A stretch of 64,000 nt of DNA from Solirubrobacterales bacterium (GTDB taxonomy: Bacteria; Actinomycetota; Thermoleophilia; Solirubrobacterales; Solirubrobacteraceae), in the NCBI GenBank assembly GCA_027451345.1, contig DAIDJO010000095.1:62001-126000 (forward strand). Direction: 5' to 3'. Under the pieces are notes generated by a model. That model was not told where the DNA came from. It saw only the letters and a program-made list of their open reading frames with translations, and did not search any database. A program made the position numbers and the translations under genes. This document shows positions 1 to 7,998 of the stretch, in pieces. Position 1 is the first letter of the stretch, and every line of letters starts with the position of its first letter.

Positions 1-523
1 CGGTGCTGATGATCGCCAGGTGGTTGCGGGTGCCCGCGCGGCCGTCGGAGCGGAGAAAGCCGTCAAAGGTGCGTCCCTGCGCCGTCCCCTGAGGGGATGT
101 CCATTCGACCGGCGCGTCAACCGGCCCGAAGCGCGAGCCGTCGCCGCCCGCCGGCGAACGGAGGTTGTGCTCGTGCACGTGCTCGCCGGCGCGAATCCCG
201 CGCGTGGCCAGGCCGATCGGCTGACCGTACTTGCGGACCTCGCTCCCGGCCGGCAGGTCTGTCAGCGCGAGTTTGTGCCCGCGGGGGATCGCCTCACGGA
301 CGGTGAGGTGCCGGTCACCGACGAGCACCTCCTGGCCGGCCGCGAGGTCGACGCAGGCCAGGCCGACGGGATCGCCCGCCGCGAGCGTGACGACGGCGTC
401 GTGCGGGCCGGTTGACACGGTCACCGGCTCAACGTCCAACTGGCCCGGGAGGAGCGCAGGGAACGGTGCCCGGTCGCCCGGATCGGTACCATCCGGGCGT
501 AGGTGAACGGTCTGCGGCCACAC
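1..523 (-). CDS. uxaA: UxaA-family altronate dehydratase (3' end off the left edge)
   Basis: Reading the minus strand from a GTG at 521-523 gives about 174 codons open to the window edge. Residues ~40-115 form a SAF-type domain (LAAGQEVLVGDRHLTVRE, IPRGHKLALTDL, ATRGIRAGEHVHEHNL), and the chain then enters the UxaA catalytic region with the signature DGFLRSDGRAGTRNHL. UxaA-family enzymes dehydrate D-altronate (or galactarate/related aldonates) to 2-keto-3-deoxy acids using Fe2+. Only the N-terminal third is present, so the catalytic core cannot be checked and another aldonate or sulfolactate substrate is possible. AGGAG lies about 10 nt upstream of the GTG. It is divergent from the sulfatase and fits the uronate theme (ManD, UxuB) at 15.3-17.9 kb. 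Confidence 0.85.
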   Translation of the reverse strand, partial: MWPQTVHLRPDGTDPGDRAPFPALLPGQLDVEPVTVSTGPHDAVVTLAAGDPVGLACVDLAAGQEVLVGDRHLTVREAIPRGHKLALTDLPAGSEVRKYGQPIGLATRGIRAGEHVHEHNLRSPAGGDGSRFGPVDAPVEWTSPQGTAQGRTFDGFLRSDGRAGTRNHLAIIST

Positions 524-600
524 GCTGTGCCAACTCCTGCATCCTGGGGAGCATACCCCCGCGCAGTGTCAGCCCGTGAACCCGGCCGCCGGGTGCATCG

Positions 601-2049
601 TTGACCGTGGAGCGCCCGAACTTCCTGTTGGTGTACACCGACCAGCAGCGCTTCGACGCCCTTGGGGTCAATGGCAACTCGGTCATCCAGACACCGCATA
701 CGGATGCCCTCGCCCGCACGGGGAGCAACTTCCGGAACATGTACGCCGCCAGCCCGAACTGCATGCCGTCGCGGGCGGCGTTCGCCACGGGCCGCTACCC
801 CCATGTCAACGGGGTGCGGTGGAATGGCATGCGCCTCCCGGCTCACGAGGTGACCTTCATGCAACGGTTGGCCGATGCCGGATATGACACGGTGCTGTAT
901 GGCAAGTTGCATCTGTCTCCGCACCAGTCCAGGCGCGGCGATGACCCGACGTTCGGCTTTGGGATCGCCAACATCGCCGAGAATCTCCGTCCCCATGCCC
1001 ACAGCGCGTATCGCGACTGGCTGAGTGCCAACTATCCGGATCATGTGGACGACGCTCGGCTCGTCACCTATGACGACTCCCTGCAGGTGTGGGTCCGCAG
1101 CCTTCCGGCCGAGGCACACTTCTCGTCGTGGGCGGGCAACGAGATGGTGAGCTTTCTCGAGTCGGGTCCGCGAGAGCCATTCTTCGCGACGGTGTCATTC
1201 GTCGACCCGCACCATCCGTTCGCGCCTCCGGAACCCTATGCGTCGATGTACGACCCCGGGGATGTGCCGCAGCCCTCCTACACACCGGGGGAGCTCGATG
1301 ACAAGCCGCCTCACTTCCTGGATGCGCACGTCGGGAAGGTTGACCTCGTGCTGGGGCTGGCGGCGAACCGCAAGGGTGTCGGGAGCCTGCCCCGGACGAG
1401 GGCTGACCTCCGTCAGGTCGACGCGGAGATGTGGGGCCGTCTCGTCGCTCATTACTACGGGATGGTGACTCTGATCGACGATCAGGTCGGACGGGTGATG
1501 GCCGCGCTCGGGGATCTGGCCGATCGCACCGTCGTCATCTTCATGTCCGACCATGGTGAACTGCTGGGCGACCACGGCCTGCTGTTCAAGGGGCCCCACC
1601 ACTATGACTGCCTCCTGCGCGTCCCGACGATCATCCGCGTTCCCGGAGCGCCACCGCGCCAGGTCGACGGACTCGTGGAGCAGATTGACATCACCTCCAC
1701 CATCCTCGAGCTCGCCGGGATCGAACCGGCCGCCGGGATGCAGGGCACCTCGCTCGTGGACACGCTGCTCGGCCACCCGGGGGAGGGCCGTGAATCGGTG
1801 CTGGTCGAGCGGACCGACCTCTACTGGGAGCTCGACATGCGCACCGTGCGCACCGCGCAGTGGAAGCTGACGCATTACGCCGGGCGAGAGTTCGGCGAGC
1901 TGTTCGATCTTGCCAATGACCCGGGTGAACTGGTGAATCGCTGGGACGATCCGGCGTATCGCACGGTCAGGAGTGATCTGGTGAGTCACCTCGTGGACCG
2001 CATGGCCGCATCCGAGCCGCCGATACCGGCGCTGACCGACCTCGCCTAG
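601..2049 (+). CDS. Sulfatase family hydrolase (formylglycine type)
   Basis: A 482-aa protein with the alkaline phosphatase/sulfatase fold. The N-terminal YTDQQRFDALG carries metal-binding Asp14. The motif CMPSR (Cys54-Arg58) followed by AAFATGRY is the type I sulfatase signature C-x-P-x-R, whose Cys is oxidised to formylglycine. MSDHGELLGDHG near residue 316 supplies the second set of metal ligands. No signal peptide is visible, so it should be cytoplasmic and act on imported sulfate esters, probably sugars or choline-sulfate-like compounds. The start is TTG 601; GTG 607 is an alternative two codons later. Length is normal for the IdsA/choline-sulfatase-like group. Substrate is not predictable from sequence. 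Confidence 0.92.
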   Translation: MTVERPNFLLVYTDQQRFDALGVNGNSVIQTPHTDALARTGSNFRNMYAASPNCMPSRAAFATGRYPHVNGVRWNGMRLPAHEVTFMQRLADAGYDTVLYGKLHLSPHQSRRGDDPTFGFGIANIAENLRPHAHSAYRDWLSANYPDHVDDARLVTYDDSLQVWVRSLPAEAHFSSWAGNEMVSFLESGPREPFFATVSFVDPHHPFAPPEPYASMYDPGDVPQPSYTPGELDDKPPHFLDAHVGKVDLVLGLAANRKGVGSLPRTRADLRQVDAEMWGRLVAHYYGMVTLIDDQVGRVMAALGDLADRTVVIFMSDHGELLGDHGLLFKGPHHYDCLLRVPTIIRVPGAPPRQVDGLVEQIDITSTILELAGIEPAAGMQGTSLVDTLLGHPGEGRESVLVERTDLYWELDMRTVRTAQWKLTHYAGREFGELFDLANDPGELVNRWDDPAYRTVRSDLVSHLVDRMAASEPPIPALTDLA

Positions 2050-2064
2050 CCACCGGCCAAGCGG

Positions 2065-2098
2065 CCACCGGCCGGGCGGGCGTCGGCGACGCCGGTGG
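2065..2098. terminator. Convergent-gene hairpin
   Basis: Perfect 8-bp inverted repeat CCACCGGC/GCCGGTGG with an 18-nt loop, in the 80 bp between the convergent sulfatase and enolase-superfamily genes. A second, competing palindrome (GGCGTCG-G-CGACGCC) sits inside it. There is no T tract, so it is a plausible bidirectional terminator by position only. Confidence 0.45.
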
Positions 2099-2129
2099 AG
2101 GGGGCGATCGCCGGCTCGCGGGAGCGGCC

Positions 2130-3296
2130 TCACCGCTGCCAGCGCGCGACCTCCTCCTCGTCGAGGATGACGCCCAACCCAGGACCACCCGGTACGGGCA
2201 GGCACCCGTCCTCGAGCGGCAGAGCGAGGAGCTCGCGGTGCGGAGGCTGCAGGAGCGTGCCGTGCAGGCCGAGCTCGGTGAACTCGACCGCGTCGACCAC
2301 CAGCATCGTCGAGGCGGCGAGCTGCAGCTTGGCGGCGATTTCGAGCCCCAGCCCGAAGGCGGTGCCCAGGACGCACCGCAGCCCAGCGGCCTCCGCGATG
2401 GCGGCGATCTTCTTCGCGGCGTACAGACCCCCGGCCTTGCCGAGCTTGATGTTCAGCACGTCGGCGGCGTCGTGACGCACGATCTGCATCGCGTCGTGGA
2501 TCGAGTAGCAGCTCTCGTCGGCCTCGATCGGGGTGTCGACGGCGCGCCGAACCTCAGCCATCGCCTGCAGGTTCCAGGACGCGACGGGCTGCTCCAGGAG
2601 CTCGAGGCCGACACCGTCCCGTTCCGCGAGACGGCAGAGTCGGATCGCCTCCTTGGTGTCGTAGCCCTGGTTGGCGTCGGCCCGCAGCGACACGTCCGGG
2701 CCGACCGCCTCGCGGATCGCACGCAGCCGCTCGGCGTCGGCGTCCGGATGGCCGCCGATCTTGGCCTTGAACGCGCGGACCCCCCGGGCCATGAACGTCC
2801 GGCAGGCCTCGGCCATGGCCTCGGGCGGTCCGCCTGCGATCTCGACGGCCACCTGGATCCGCTCTCGTGAGGCGCCGCCGATCAGCAGCGAGGCCGGGAC
2901 GCCCAGGGCCTTGCCCACGAGATCGTGCAATGCGAGGTCGATGCCCGACCTCGCACAGGAGTTGTCGCGGAAGTCGAGCAGGCCCAGGAGGTACTCCCGG
3001 TTGAGCGGATCCTTGCCGACGAGTTGCGGGCCGAGATAGTCCTCGACGCTGACGCGCACCTCCTCGACGGTCTGCCCGAAGAAGCCGATGTCGGCCTGGG
3101 CCTCGCCGACGCCGGTGAGGCCCTCGTCGGTCTCGATGCGAACGAGCACGTACTCGAGGATCGGATCCGGGCGAAGGGGCGTGATCCGGCTGCGCTTGCC
3201 GTGCCAATGGACCTTCGTTCCGGCTGACTCGGAGGGGTAGGGGGCGCTCGGCACCGGAAGCCGAACGGGGGTCGCGGTGACGGCGGTGATTCTCAT
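2130..3296 (-). CDS. Mandelate racemase/muconate-lactonizing-type enolase superfamily enzyme
   Basis: A 388-aa enolase-superfamily protein. The N-terminal capping domain is followed by a barrel with the MR/MLE catalytic set: K177-A-K179 (FKAKIGG), metal ligands Asp207 (RADANQGYD), Glu235 (LLEQP) and Asp260/Glu261 (EADES), and the opposite-face Lys284 (NIKLGKAGG). Members epimerise or dehydrate carboxylate substrates by abstracting the alpha proton; the two-lysine arrangement fits a racemase/epimerase (for example dipeptide epimerases), a cycloisomerase or an acid-sugar dehydratase. The ATG at 3294-3296 overlaps the stop of the upstream M42 peptidase as ATGA, so the genes are co-translated. 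A dipeptide-epimerase-like role would fit the peptidase partner, but this is inference. Confidence 0.88.
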   Translation of the reverse strand: MRITAVTATPVRLPVPSAPYPSESAGTKVHWHGKRSRITPLRPDPILEYVLVRIETDEGLTGVGEAQADIGFFGQTVEEVRVSVEDYLGPQLVGKDPLNREYLLGLLDFRDNSCARSGIDLALHDLVGKALGVPASLLIGGASRERIQVAVEIAGGPPEAMAEACRTFMARGVRAFKAKIGGHPDADAERLRAIREAVGPDVSLRADANQGYDTKEAIRLCRLAERDGVGLELLEQPVASWNLQAMAEVRRAVDTPIEADESCYSIHDAMQIVRHDAADVLNIKLGKAGGLYAAKKIAAIAEAAGLRCVLGTAFGLGLEIAAKLQLAASTMLVVDAVEFTELGLHGTLLQPPHRELLALPLEDGCLPVPGGPGLGVILDEEEVARWQR

Positions 3297-4327
3297 GCCA
3301 CGCCCAGCGGGAGCTCGTGGGCGTGCTCGAGGAAGGCCTTGAGCAGAGCGACGGTGGCGGTGATGTCGCGCACATGGCACAGCTGCACCGTCGAGTGCAT
3401 GTAGCGCACGGGGGCGCCGACCGTGGTCGCCACGGCTCCGCCGCGCGCGCGTTGAATCGCGGAGGCGTCCGTCCCTCCCCCGATGTTCTTCTGGCACGGG
3501 ATCGCCTCTCGTTCGCCCAACTGGAGCAGGAACGAGACCAGGCCGGGGTGGCCGATGGTGAGGCGATCCATCACGTAGACGCCGGTGCCCGCGCCGAAGT
3601 CACAGGTCGGGTCGTGCGGCCGCGGGAACGGGCCCGTGCAGATGCTCCCATCGATGGCGAGGCCGATGTCGGCGTCGATCGCATGCGCGGCGACGGTCGC
3701 CCCGCGGACCCCGACCTCCTCCTGGGCGCTGCTCACCGCGTAGACGTCGACCTCGGTCGGGCCCAGCTGGCGCATCGCCTCGACCAGGCAGTAGGTACCG
3801 ATCCGATCGTCGAAGTTGCGTCCGGTGACGACCTGGTCGTTGAGCCACGCGACCTCGCCCGCGAAGGTGATCGGGTCGCCGACGGCGACGAGTTGCCGCA
3901 CCTCCTCGGGGGGACGACCGAGGTCGATCTGCATGTCCTCGAGCCGTGGAGCCGTCTCGGCCTCCCCATGATCGGGGACGATGACGCCGCGGACGGGCTC
4001 GCGACCGTGCACCACGACCATCTGGGACACGATCGAGGGAGCGTGGAGACCGCCGATCGGCTGAAAGCGAATCCAGCCCTCGGGGCAGATGTGCTTGACC
4101 ATCATCCCGATCTCGTCGGCGTGAGCGGAGATGACGACGCGTCGGGCGGGACCGCCGGACGCGGCGCGCCTGAGGCCGATCACGTTGCCGAGACTGTCCC
4201 ACCGCACCTCGTCGCACGATGCCTGAAGCTCGGTGGAGACGACGTGCTGGACCGCGTCCTCGAACCCGGAGACCCCGGGTGGGTTGCACACGCGGGCCAG
4301 CAGATCGAAATCGAGCGAGTCGGTCAT
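3293..4327 (-). CDS. M42-family metallo-aminopeptidase
   Basis: A 344-aa di-metal aminopeptidase of the M42 (glutamyl aminopeptidase/TET/deblocking) family. Visible metal and catalytic residues are His69 and Asp71 (SAHADEIG), Asp173/Asp174 (NFDDR), Glu203/Glu204 (SAQEEVGVRG), Asp226 (AIDGS) and His311 (RYMHST). The family removes N-terminal residues from peptides in the cytoplasm, often as a tetrahedral dodecamer. I chose ATG 4325-4327; an in-frame ATG at 4354 would overlap the predicted small gene upstream. Its stop overlaps the next gene's start. With the M24 aminopeptidase at 5.6 kb and two peptide importers it supports peptide use as nutrient. Confidence 0.92.
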   Translation of the reverse strand: MTDSLDFDLLARVCNPPGVSGFEDAVQHVVSTELQASCDEVRWDSLGNVIGLRRAASGGPARRVVISAHADEIGMMVKHICPEGWIRFQPIGGLHAPSIVSQMVVVHGREPVRGVIVPDHGEAETAPRLEDMQIDLGRPPEEVRQLVAVGDPITFAGEVAWLNDQVVTGRNFDDRIGTYCLVEAMRQLGPTEVDVYAVSSAQEEVGVRGATVAAHAIDADIGLAIDGSICTGPFPRPHDPTCDFGAGTGVYVMDRLTIGHPGLVSFLLQLGEREAIPCQKNIGGGTDASAIQRARGGAVATTVGAPVRYMHSTVQLCHVRDITATVALLKAFLEHAHELPLGVA

Positions 4328-4458
4328 GCGATCACGGTCCCGCCGGCCGGGCACGGCTCACCGGCGCCCGAGTCCTCCGTGTGCTGTCGCGCGGTCGCTG
4401 CCCCGCCCCCACTCCGAACTGGTCGCATCGTCTCCTCCTCTGGTTGGATCGGTCTCAT
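4324..4458 (-). CDS. Possible 44-aa protein bridging AKR and M42 genes
   Basis: A small ORF exactly fills the gap between the aldo/keto reductase and the M42 peptidase. Its ATG (4456-4458) overlaps the AKR stop as ATGA and its TGA (4324-4326) overlaps the M42 ATG as ATGA. It begins MRPIQPEEETMRPVRSGG and ends CPAGGTVIA; an internal ATG (4426-4428) has a strong GAGGAGGAG in front of it. I recognise no domain, signal peptide or membrane segment. It may be a real small protein or a translated linker keeping ribosomes moving into the peptidase gene. A chance open frame is also possible in G+C-rich DNA. Confidence 0.45.
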   Translation of the reverse strand: MRPIQPEEETMRPVRSGGGAATARQHTEDSGAGEPCPAGGTVIA

Positions 4459-5426
4459 GCACGCGTGGGCACTCCGTGTCGCTCCAGATCGGCCCACAGG
4501 GCATCGGGTAGGTCGCGCTCGAGAGCGGACGCCGCCTGGTCGACTTCGTCCGGAGTGCGAGCGCCGGCCAGGACCGCCGTGACGGCGCTGAACCGGAACG
4601 GATACTGAATCGCCACCTCCTGCAGCGTGACGCCATGCCCGGAGCAGATGCCCTCCAGTTCGCTCACGCGAGCCAGGATCTCCGGTCCGGCGGGCCCGTA
4701 CTCGTATGGGGCATCGGGCGACGGAGCCGCCAGGATGCCGCTCGCGAACACCCCACCGATCACCACCGAGACCTGACGCTCCGAACACACGGGCAGGACC
4801 TCGGCGACCCCGCCCTGGTCAAGGAGGTTGACCCGGTTGGCCAGCAGCACGCAGTCGATGTCGGACTCGCGCACGAACCGGGCGGCGGTGCCGGCATCGT
4901 TGGTGCCCACGCCGATCGAGGCCACGACGCCGGCGTCACGGAGCCTGGCCAGCGCAGGCCACGCCTCGCCCAGCGCCTGTTCCATGTGCTCGTCGGGGTC
5001 ATGGACATAGGCGATGTCGATCCGGTCGAGCCCGAGCCGCTCGAGGCTCTCCTCCAGCGACCGCTGGATGCCCTCGGCGCTGAAGTCGAAGACCGGTCCG
5101 AGCCCCCCGGTCTCGACGAAATGAGAGGGCACATCGGCGCCCTCCGGTCGCAGCAGCCGGCCGACCTTGGTCGAGACGACGAACTCGTCGCGCGGCGCGC
5201 CGGCGAGCGCGCGACCGAGCAGTCGCTCGCTGCGGCCGTACCCGTAGAGCGGAGCCACGTCGAAGAGACGGACACCGGCCGACCATGCCGCCTGGACCGT
5301 CGCCACCGCCTGCTCGGGGGTGACCGGTGAGAAGAGTCCGCCCAGCGGCCCGCACCCCAGGCCGATCGCCGTGGCGCGCAGCCCGTGTCGGCCCAGGTAG
5401 GTTGGATCGGCCGCGCGGGGTGCCAT
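4455..5426 (-). CDS. Aldo/keto reductase (aldose/L-fucose dehydrogenase-like)
   Basis: A 323-aa AKR-fold oxidoreductase. The catalytic tetrad is visible as Asp56 (FDVAPLYG), Tyr61, Lys87 (VVSTKVGR) and His142 (AYVHDPDEH). The APLYGYGRSERLLG and IDIAYVHDPDEH segments are typical of the D-threo-aldose/L-fucose 1-dehydrogenase and pyridoxal 4-dehydrogenase subgroup, which oxidise sugars to lactones with NAD(P). The ATG at 5424-5426 was chosen because the family's N-terminal strand (YLGRHGLRATAIGLG) follows directly; a longer frame upstream runs into the AT-rich divergent promoter region. It probably starts a minus-strand unit continuing through the small ORF and M42 peptidase to the enolase-superfamily gene. 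Confidence 0.88.
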   Translation of the reverse strand: MAPRAADPTYLGRHGLRATAIGLGCGPLGGLFSPVTPEQAVATVQAAWSAGVRLFDVAPLYGYGRSERLLGRALAGAPRDEFVVSTKVGRLLRPEGADVPSHFVETGGLGPVFDFSAEGIQRSLEESLERLGLDRIDIAYVHDPDEHMEQALGEAWPALARLRDAGVVASIGVGTNDAGTAARFVRESDIDCVLLANRVNLLDQGGVAEVLPVCSERQVSVVIGGVFASGILAAPSPDAPYEYGPAGPEILARVSELEGICSGHGVTLQEVAIQYPFRFSAVTAVLAGARTPDEVDQAASALERDLPDALWADLERHGVPTRA

Positions 5427-5495
5427 CACGACGCCGCCTCGCGCCCCGGACCGACTCCATGTCCACCCTGATCGAGGTTCATGTCGAGCAAAAAA

Positions 5496-5516
5496 ATATC
5501 TTGTTTGAAGAGATAT
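5496..5516. promoter_or_regulatory. Inverted repeat in divergent promoter region
   Basis: ATATCT-N9-AGATAT in an unusually A+T-rich patch between the divergent AKR (start 5426) and M24 peptidase (start 5609) genes. Its position and symmetry suggest an operator for one or both genes; no regulator gene is adjacent. Confidence 0.35.
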
Positions 5517-5539
5517 GTCGATGCCGACGGGACCTGATC

Positions 5540-5568
5540 TTGCCAATGCCGGGGCAAATCACTAACGT
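5540..5568 (+). promoter_or_regulatory. Candidate promoter of M24 peptidase operon
   Basis: TTGCCA (-35 like, 5540-5545), 17-bp spacer, TAACGT (-10 like, 5563-5568), giving a start of transcription near 5575, about 35 nt before the TTG start codon. The -10 matches consensus poorly. Confidence 0.3.
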
Positions 5569-5608
5569 CTACGGGCCTAGAGGACCATCCGAACACGAAG
5601 GATTTCTT

Positions 5609-6970
5609 TTGAGTTCCCGCGCAATTATTCCTGATGCGAACGCTGTCGAGCTATCCCAACGCCGCTTGAGCCTGCTCCAGCAACTCCCGTCAGATGCGCT
5701 CGTCATCGTTCGCGGCGCGTTCATCGGTGCGCAGCAGCGCAGTTTCCGCCAGCACAACGAGTTCTATTACCTCACCGGTCTGGAATGTCCTGGGTCCTAT
5801 CTCCTCGCCGACGCCGGCACGGGTCGGACGACGGTCTACGTGCCGCACCGCGACCCGAAGCGCGAGCGCGAGGAGGGGCCCCAGCTCGCCGCCGATGACC
5901 CGGACGCGATCCGCGCCATCTCGGGCGCGGACGGCGTCATGGCGATCGACCGGCTCACGGCCGACCTCGGGCAGCTGCTGTTTCGGACTCCGCGACCGGT
6001 CTATGTCCCCCTTGCCCCCGGCGAGGGCGACCGCACCACGCGCGACTCCGCGCTCGCCGCCATCGCCCATGCCGCAACGGACCCGTTCGGCAGCGGAGGG
6101 TCTCCCGAGTCGGACCTCGCCGATGCGATCCGCCGCCGCTTCGCTCAGCTCGAGGTCCGGGACCTGTCGCCGACCCTGGATGCGATGCGCCTGATCAAGA
6201 GCCCGACGGAACTGGCGCTGATGCGCGAGGCCGGACGACTCTGCGGGCTCTCCGTGCTCGAGGCGATGCGCTCCACGCAACCCGGAGTCCACGAATACGA
6301 GCTCGAGGCGGTGGCTGACTTCGTCTACCGGCAGGCGGGCGCCCGCGGCGGCGCGTACTCACCGATCATCGCCGGCGGCCAGAACGCGTGGCACGGTCAC
6401 TACTCGAGCAACCGCAGCAGCCTGGACGAGGCCGACATGGTGCTCGTCGACTACGCGCCCGATTACCGCTACTACACCTCGGACATCGGGCGAATGTGGC
6501 CCGTGAGCGGGGTCTTCTCCGAGCGACAGCGCGAGCTGTATGACTTCGTGGTCGAGTACCACCGGGCCCTGACCACCCGTCTGCGCCCCGGTGTCACGCC
6601 CGAGGCCGTCCTGGACGATGCGGCGGCGGAGATGCGCGAGCGACTCGAGACGACCCGGTTCTCGAGCGACGCCTACCGGCGTGCCGCCGAGGAGGCGCTC
6701 GACTTCCGGGGCCATCTCTCGCACCCCGTGGGCATGGCGGTGCACGACGTGGGCAGCTACCGCGGTGCGCCGTTCAGACCCGGACTCGTCATCTCCGTCG
6801 ATCCGATGCTCTGGGTGCCCGAGGAGCGGCTGTACGTGCGCGTCGAGGACACCGTCGCCATCACCGCTGACGGAATCGAGAACCTCACCGGTTCGGTCCC
6901 CCTGGATCCGCACGAGATCGAACAGGTGATGGCCGAACCCGGCCTGCTCCAGCACTGGACAGAGCGTTGA
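5609..6970 (+). CDS. M24B Xaa-Pro aminopeptidase-like protein
   Basis: A 453-aa aminopeptidase-P-like protein: AMP_N domain (residues ~5-140, with NEFYYLTGLECPGSYLL) and a pita-bread M24 domain (~195-430). Metal ligands visible are Asp281 and Asp292 (DYAPDYRYYTSDIGRMW), His372 (HLSHPVGM) and Glu413 (RVEDT). The usual EPG glutamate is replaced by Asp398 (SVDPML), which could change metal affinity or specificity. The family cleaves N-terminal residues before proline, relevant to proline/hydroxyproline peptides. TTG 5609 was chosen because AAGGA sits 7 nt upstream and AMP_N begins directly after; the frame is open further upstream but through AT-rich promoter DNA. Its stop overlaps the next start (TTGA). 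Confidence 0.88.
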   Translation: MSSRAIIPDANAVELSQRRLSLLQQLPSDALVIVRGAFIGAQQRSFRQHNEFYYLTGLECPGSYLLADAGTGRTTVYVPHRDPKREREEGPQLAADDPDAIRAISGADGVMAIDRLTADLGQLLFRTPRPVYVPLAPGEGDRTTRDSALAAIAHAATDPFGSGGSPESDLADAIRRRFAQLEVRDLSPTLDAMRLIKSPTELALMREAGRLCGLSVLEAMRSTQPGVHEYELEAVADFVYRQAGARGGAYSPIIAGGQNAWHGHYSSNRSSLDEADMVLVDYAPDYRYYTSDIGRMWPVSGVFSERQRELYDFVVEYHRALTTRLRPGVTPEAVLDDAAAEMRERLETTRFSSDAYRRAAEEALDFRGHLSHPVGMAVHDVGSYRGAPFRPGLVISVDPMLWVPEERLYVRVEDTVAITADGIENLTGSVPLDPHEIEQVMAEPGLLQHWTER

Positions 6971-7998
6971 GCACGGCAGCCCGAACCGCGCTGCTCGGTT
7001 CCCCGAAGCAGTTCTCGATCGAGGAGACCCAGCCGGCGGCCCCCGGCGAGGGGGAGGTCGCGGTCCGAGTGCTCGAATGCGGCATCTGCGGCTCCGATCT
7101 GAAGATGTGGTCAGGAACCCACGCGTTCCTGCGTCCCCCCCTGGTGATGGGGCACGAGATCTACGGGCGCGTTCAGCTGGCCGGGGACTCGACCCTGGAG
7201 GCCGGGACGCCGGTGGTGGTGTTCCCCCCGGTCGGGTGCGGCCGATGCCTTCACTGCAGATCGGGCCGGGCCCAGCTCTGCGAGGAGATGGAGTTCTACG
7301 GCGGCCAGCGCCCCGGTGGGCTGGCCGACATCGTCATTGTCCCGGCGGCCAACGCCCTGCCGATCCCGCCCCAGGTCCCCGAGCGCCTGCGCGTGCTGAT
7401 CGAGCCCCTCAGCGTGGCCATCCACGGGGTGTCCCGCGGCGCACCCGGCGTGGCCGAGCACGCCGTCGTGATCGGTGCCGGGACGATCGGAATGCTGACG
7501 GCCCTCGTGCTTCGCAGCCAGGGACTGGATCGGATCCTGGTGTTCGATCCGGTGCCCGAGCGGCGGGAGTATGCGGCTCGGCTCGGCTTCGCCACCGCGG
7601 ACCCCACCACCGAGTCGATCTCGGATGCGGTCCGCAGGCTCGTCCGCCCGGAGGGCGCCGACTGCGTCTTTGACTGTGCCGGAGCGGGTCCGGCGGTGCT
7701 GGGCGAAGCCCTGACCGCCACGCGCAAGGGTGGTCGTACGATCGTCGTCGGCAACGCCGCCCCGGTCCTGGAACTCGACGGTCTCGCGCTGCAGCGCGGC
7801 GAGCGATCGCTCATCGGGGTCCTGATGTACGACCTCGCCGACTTCCACACGGCGATGGAGGTGCTCGGGAGCGACACGTTCGCGAGCCTCGATCCGGACG
7901 ACCTGATCGTGCGCTACCCCCTCGACCGGATCGGCGATGCCTTCAGCGACGCAAAGAGCGGCCAGACGGCGGCGCTCAAGGCGGTCATCGTCCCGTGA
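6967..7998 (+). CDS. Zinc-dependent medium-chain alcohol/polyol dehydrogenase
   Basis: A 343-aa MDR-superfamily dehydrogenase resembling threonine 3-dehydrogenase and sorbitol dehydrogenase. Catalytic-zinc residues are Cys41 (GICGSD), His63-Glu64 (GHEIYG) and the glutamate in LIEPLSVAIHG; the structural-zinc cysteines are Cys91, 94, 97 and 105 (CGRCLHC...C). The Rossmann motif is VIGAGTIGMLTAL, followed by an acidic residue (VFDP) that suggests NAD(H). It oxidises a secondary alcohol of a sugar acid, polyol or hydroxy amino acid. The TTG start overlaps the M24 stop and its own stop overlaps the cyclase gene start, so all three are co-translated. Confidence 0.92.
   Translation: MSTAARTALLGSPKQFSIEETQPAAPGEGEVAVRVLECGICGSDLKMWSGTHAFLRPPLVMGHEIYGRVQLAGDSTLEAGTPVVVFPPVGCGRCLHCRSGRAQLCEEMEFYGGQRPGGLADIVIVPAANALPIPPQVPERLRVLIEPLSVAIHGVSRGAPGVAEHAVVIGAGTIGMLTALVLRSQGLDRILVFDPVPERREYAARLGFATADPTTESISDAVRRLVRPEGADCVFDCAGAGPAVLGEALTATRKGGRTIVVGNAAPVLELDGLALQRGERSLIGVLMYDLADFHTAMEVLGSDTFASLDPDDLIVRYPLDRIGDAFSDAKSGQTAALKAVIVP

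Noticed and set aside
5327-5608. 94-codon N-terminal extension of the M24 peptidase
   Set aside because: Runs through the divergent gene's 5' end and an AT-rich promoter region; the AMP_N domain begins right after TTG 5609, which has a ribosome-binding site.
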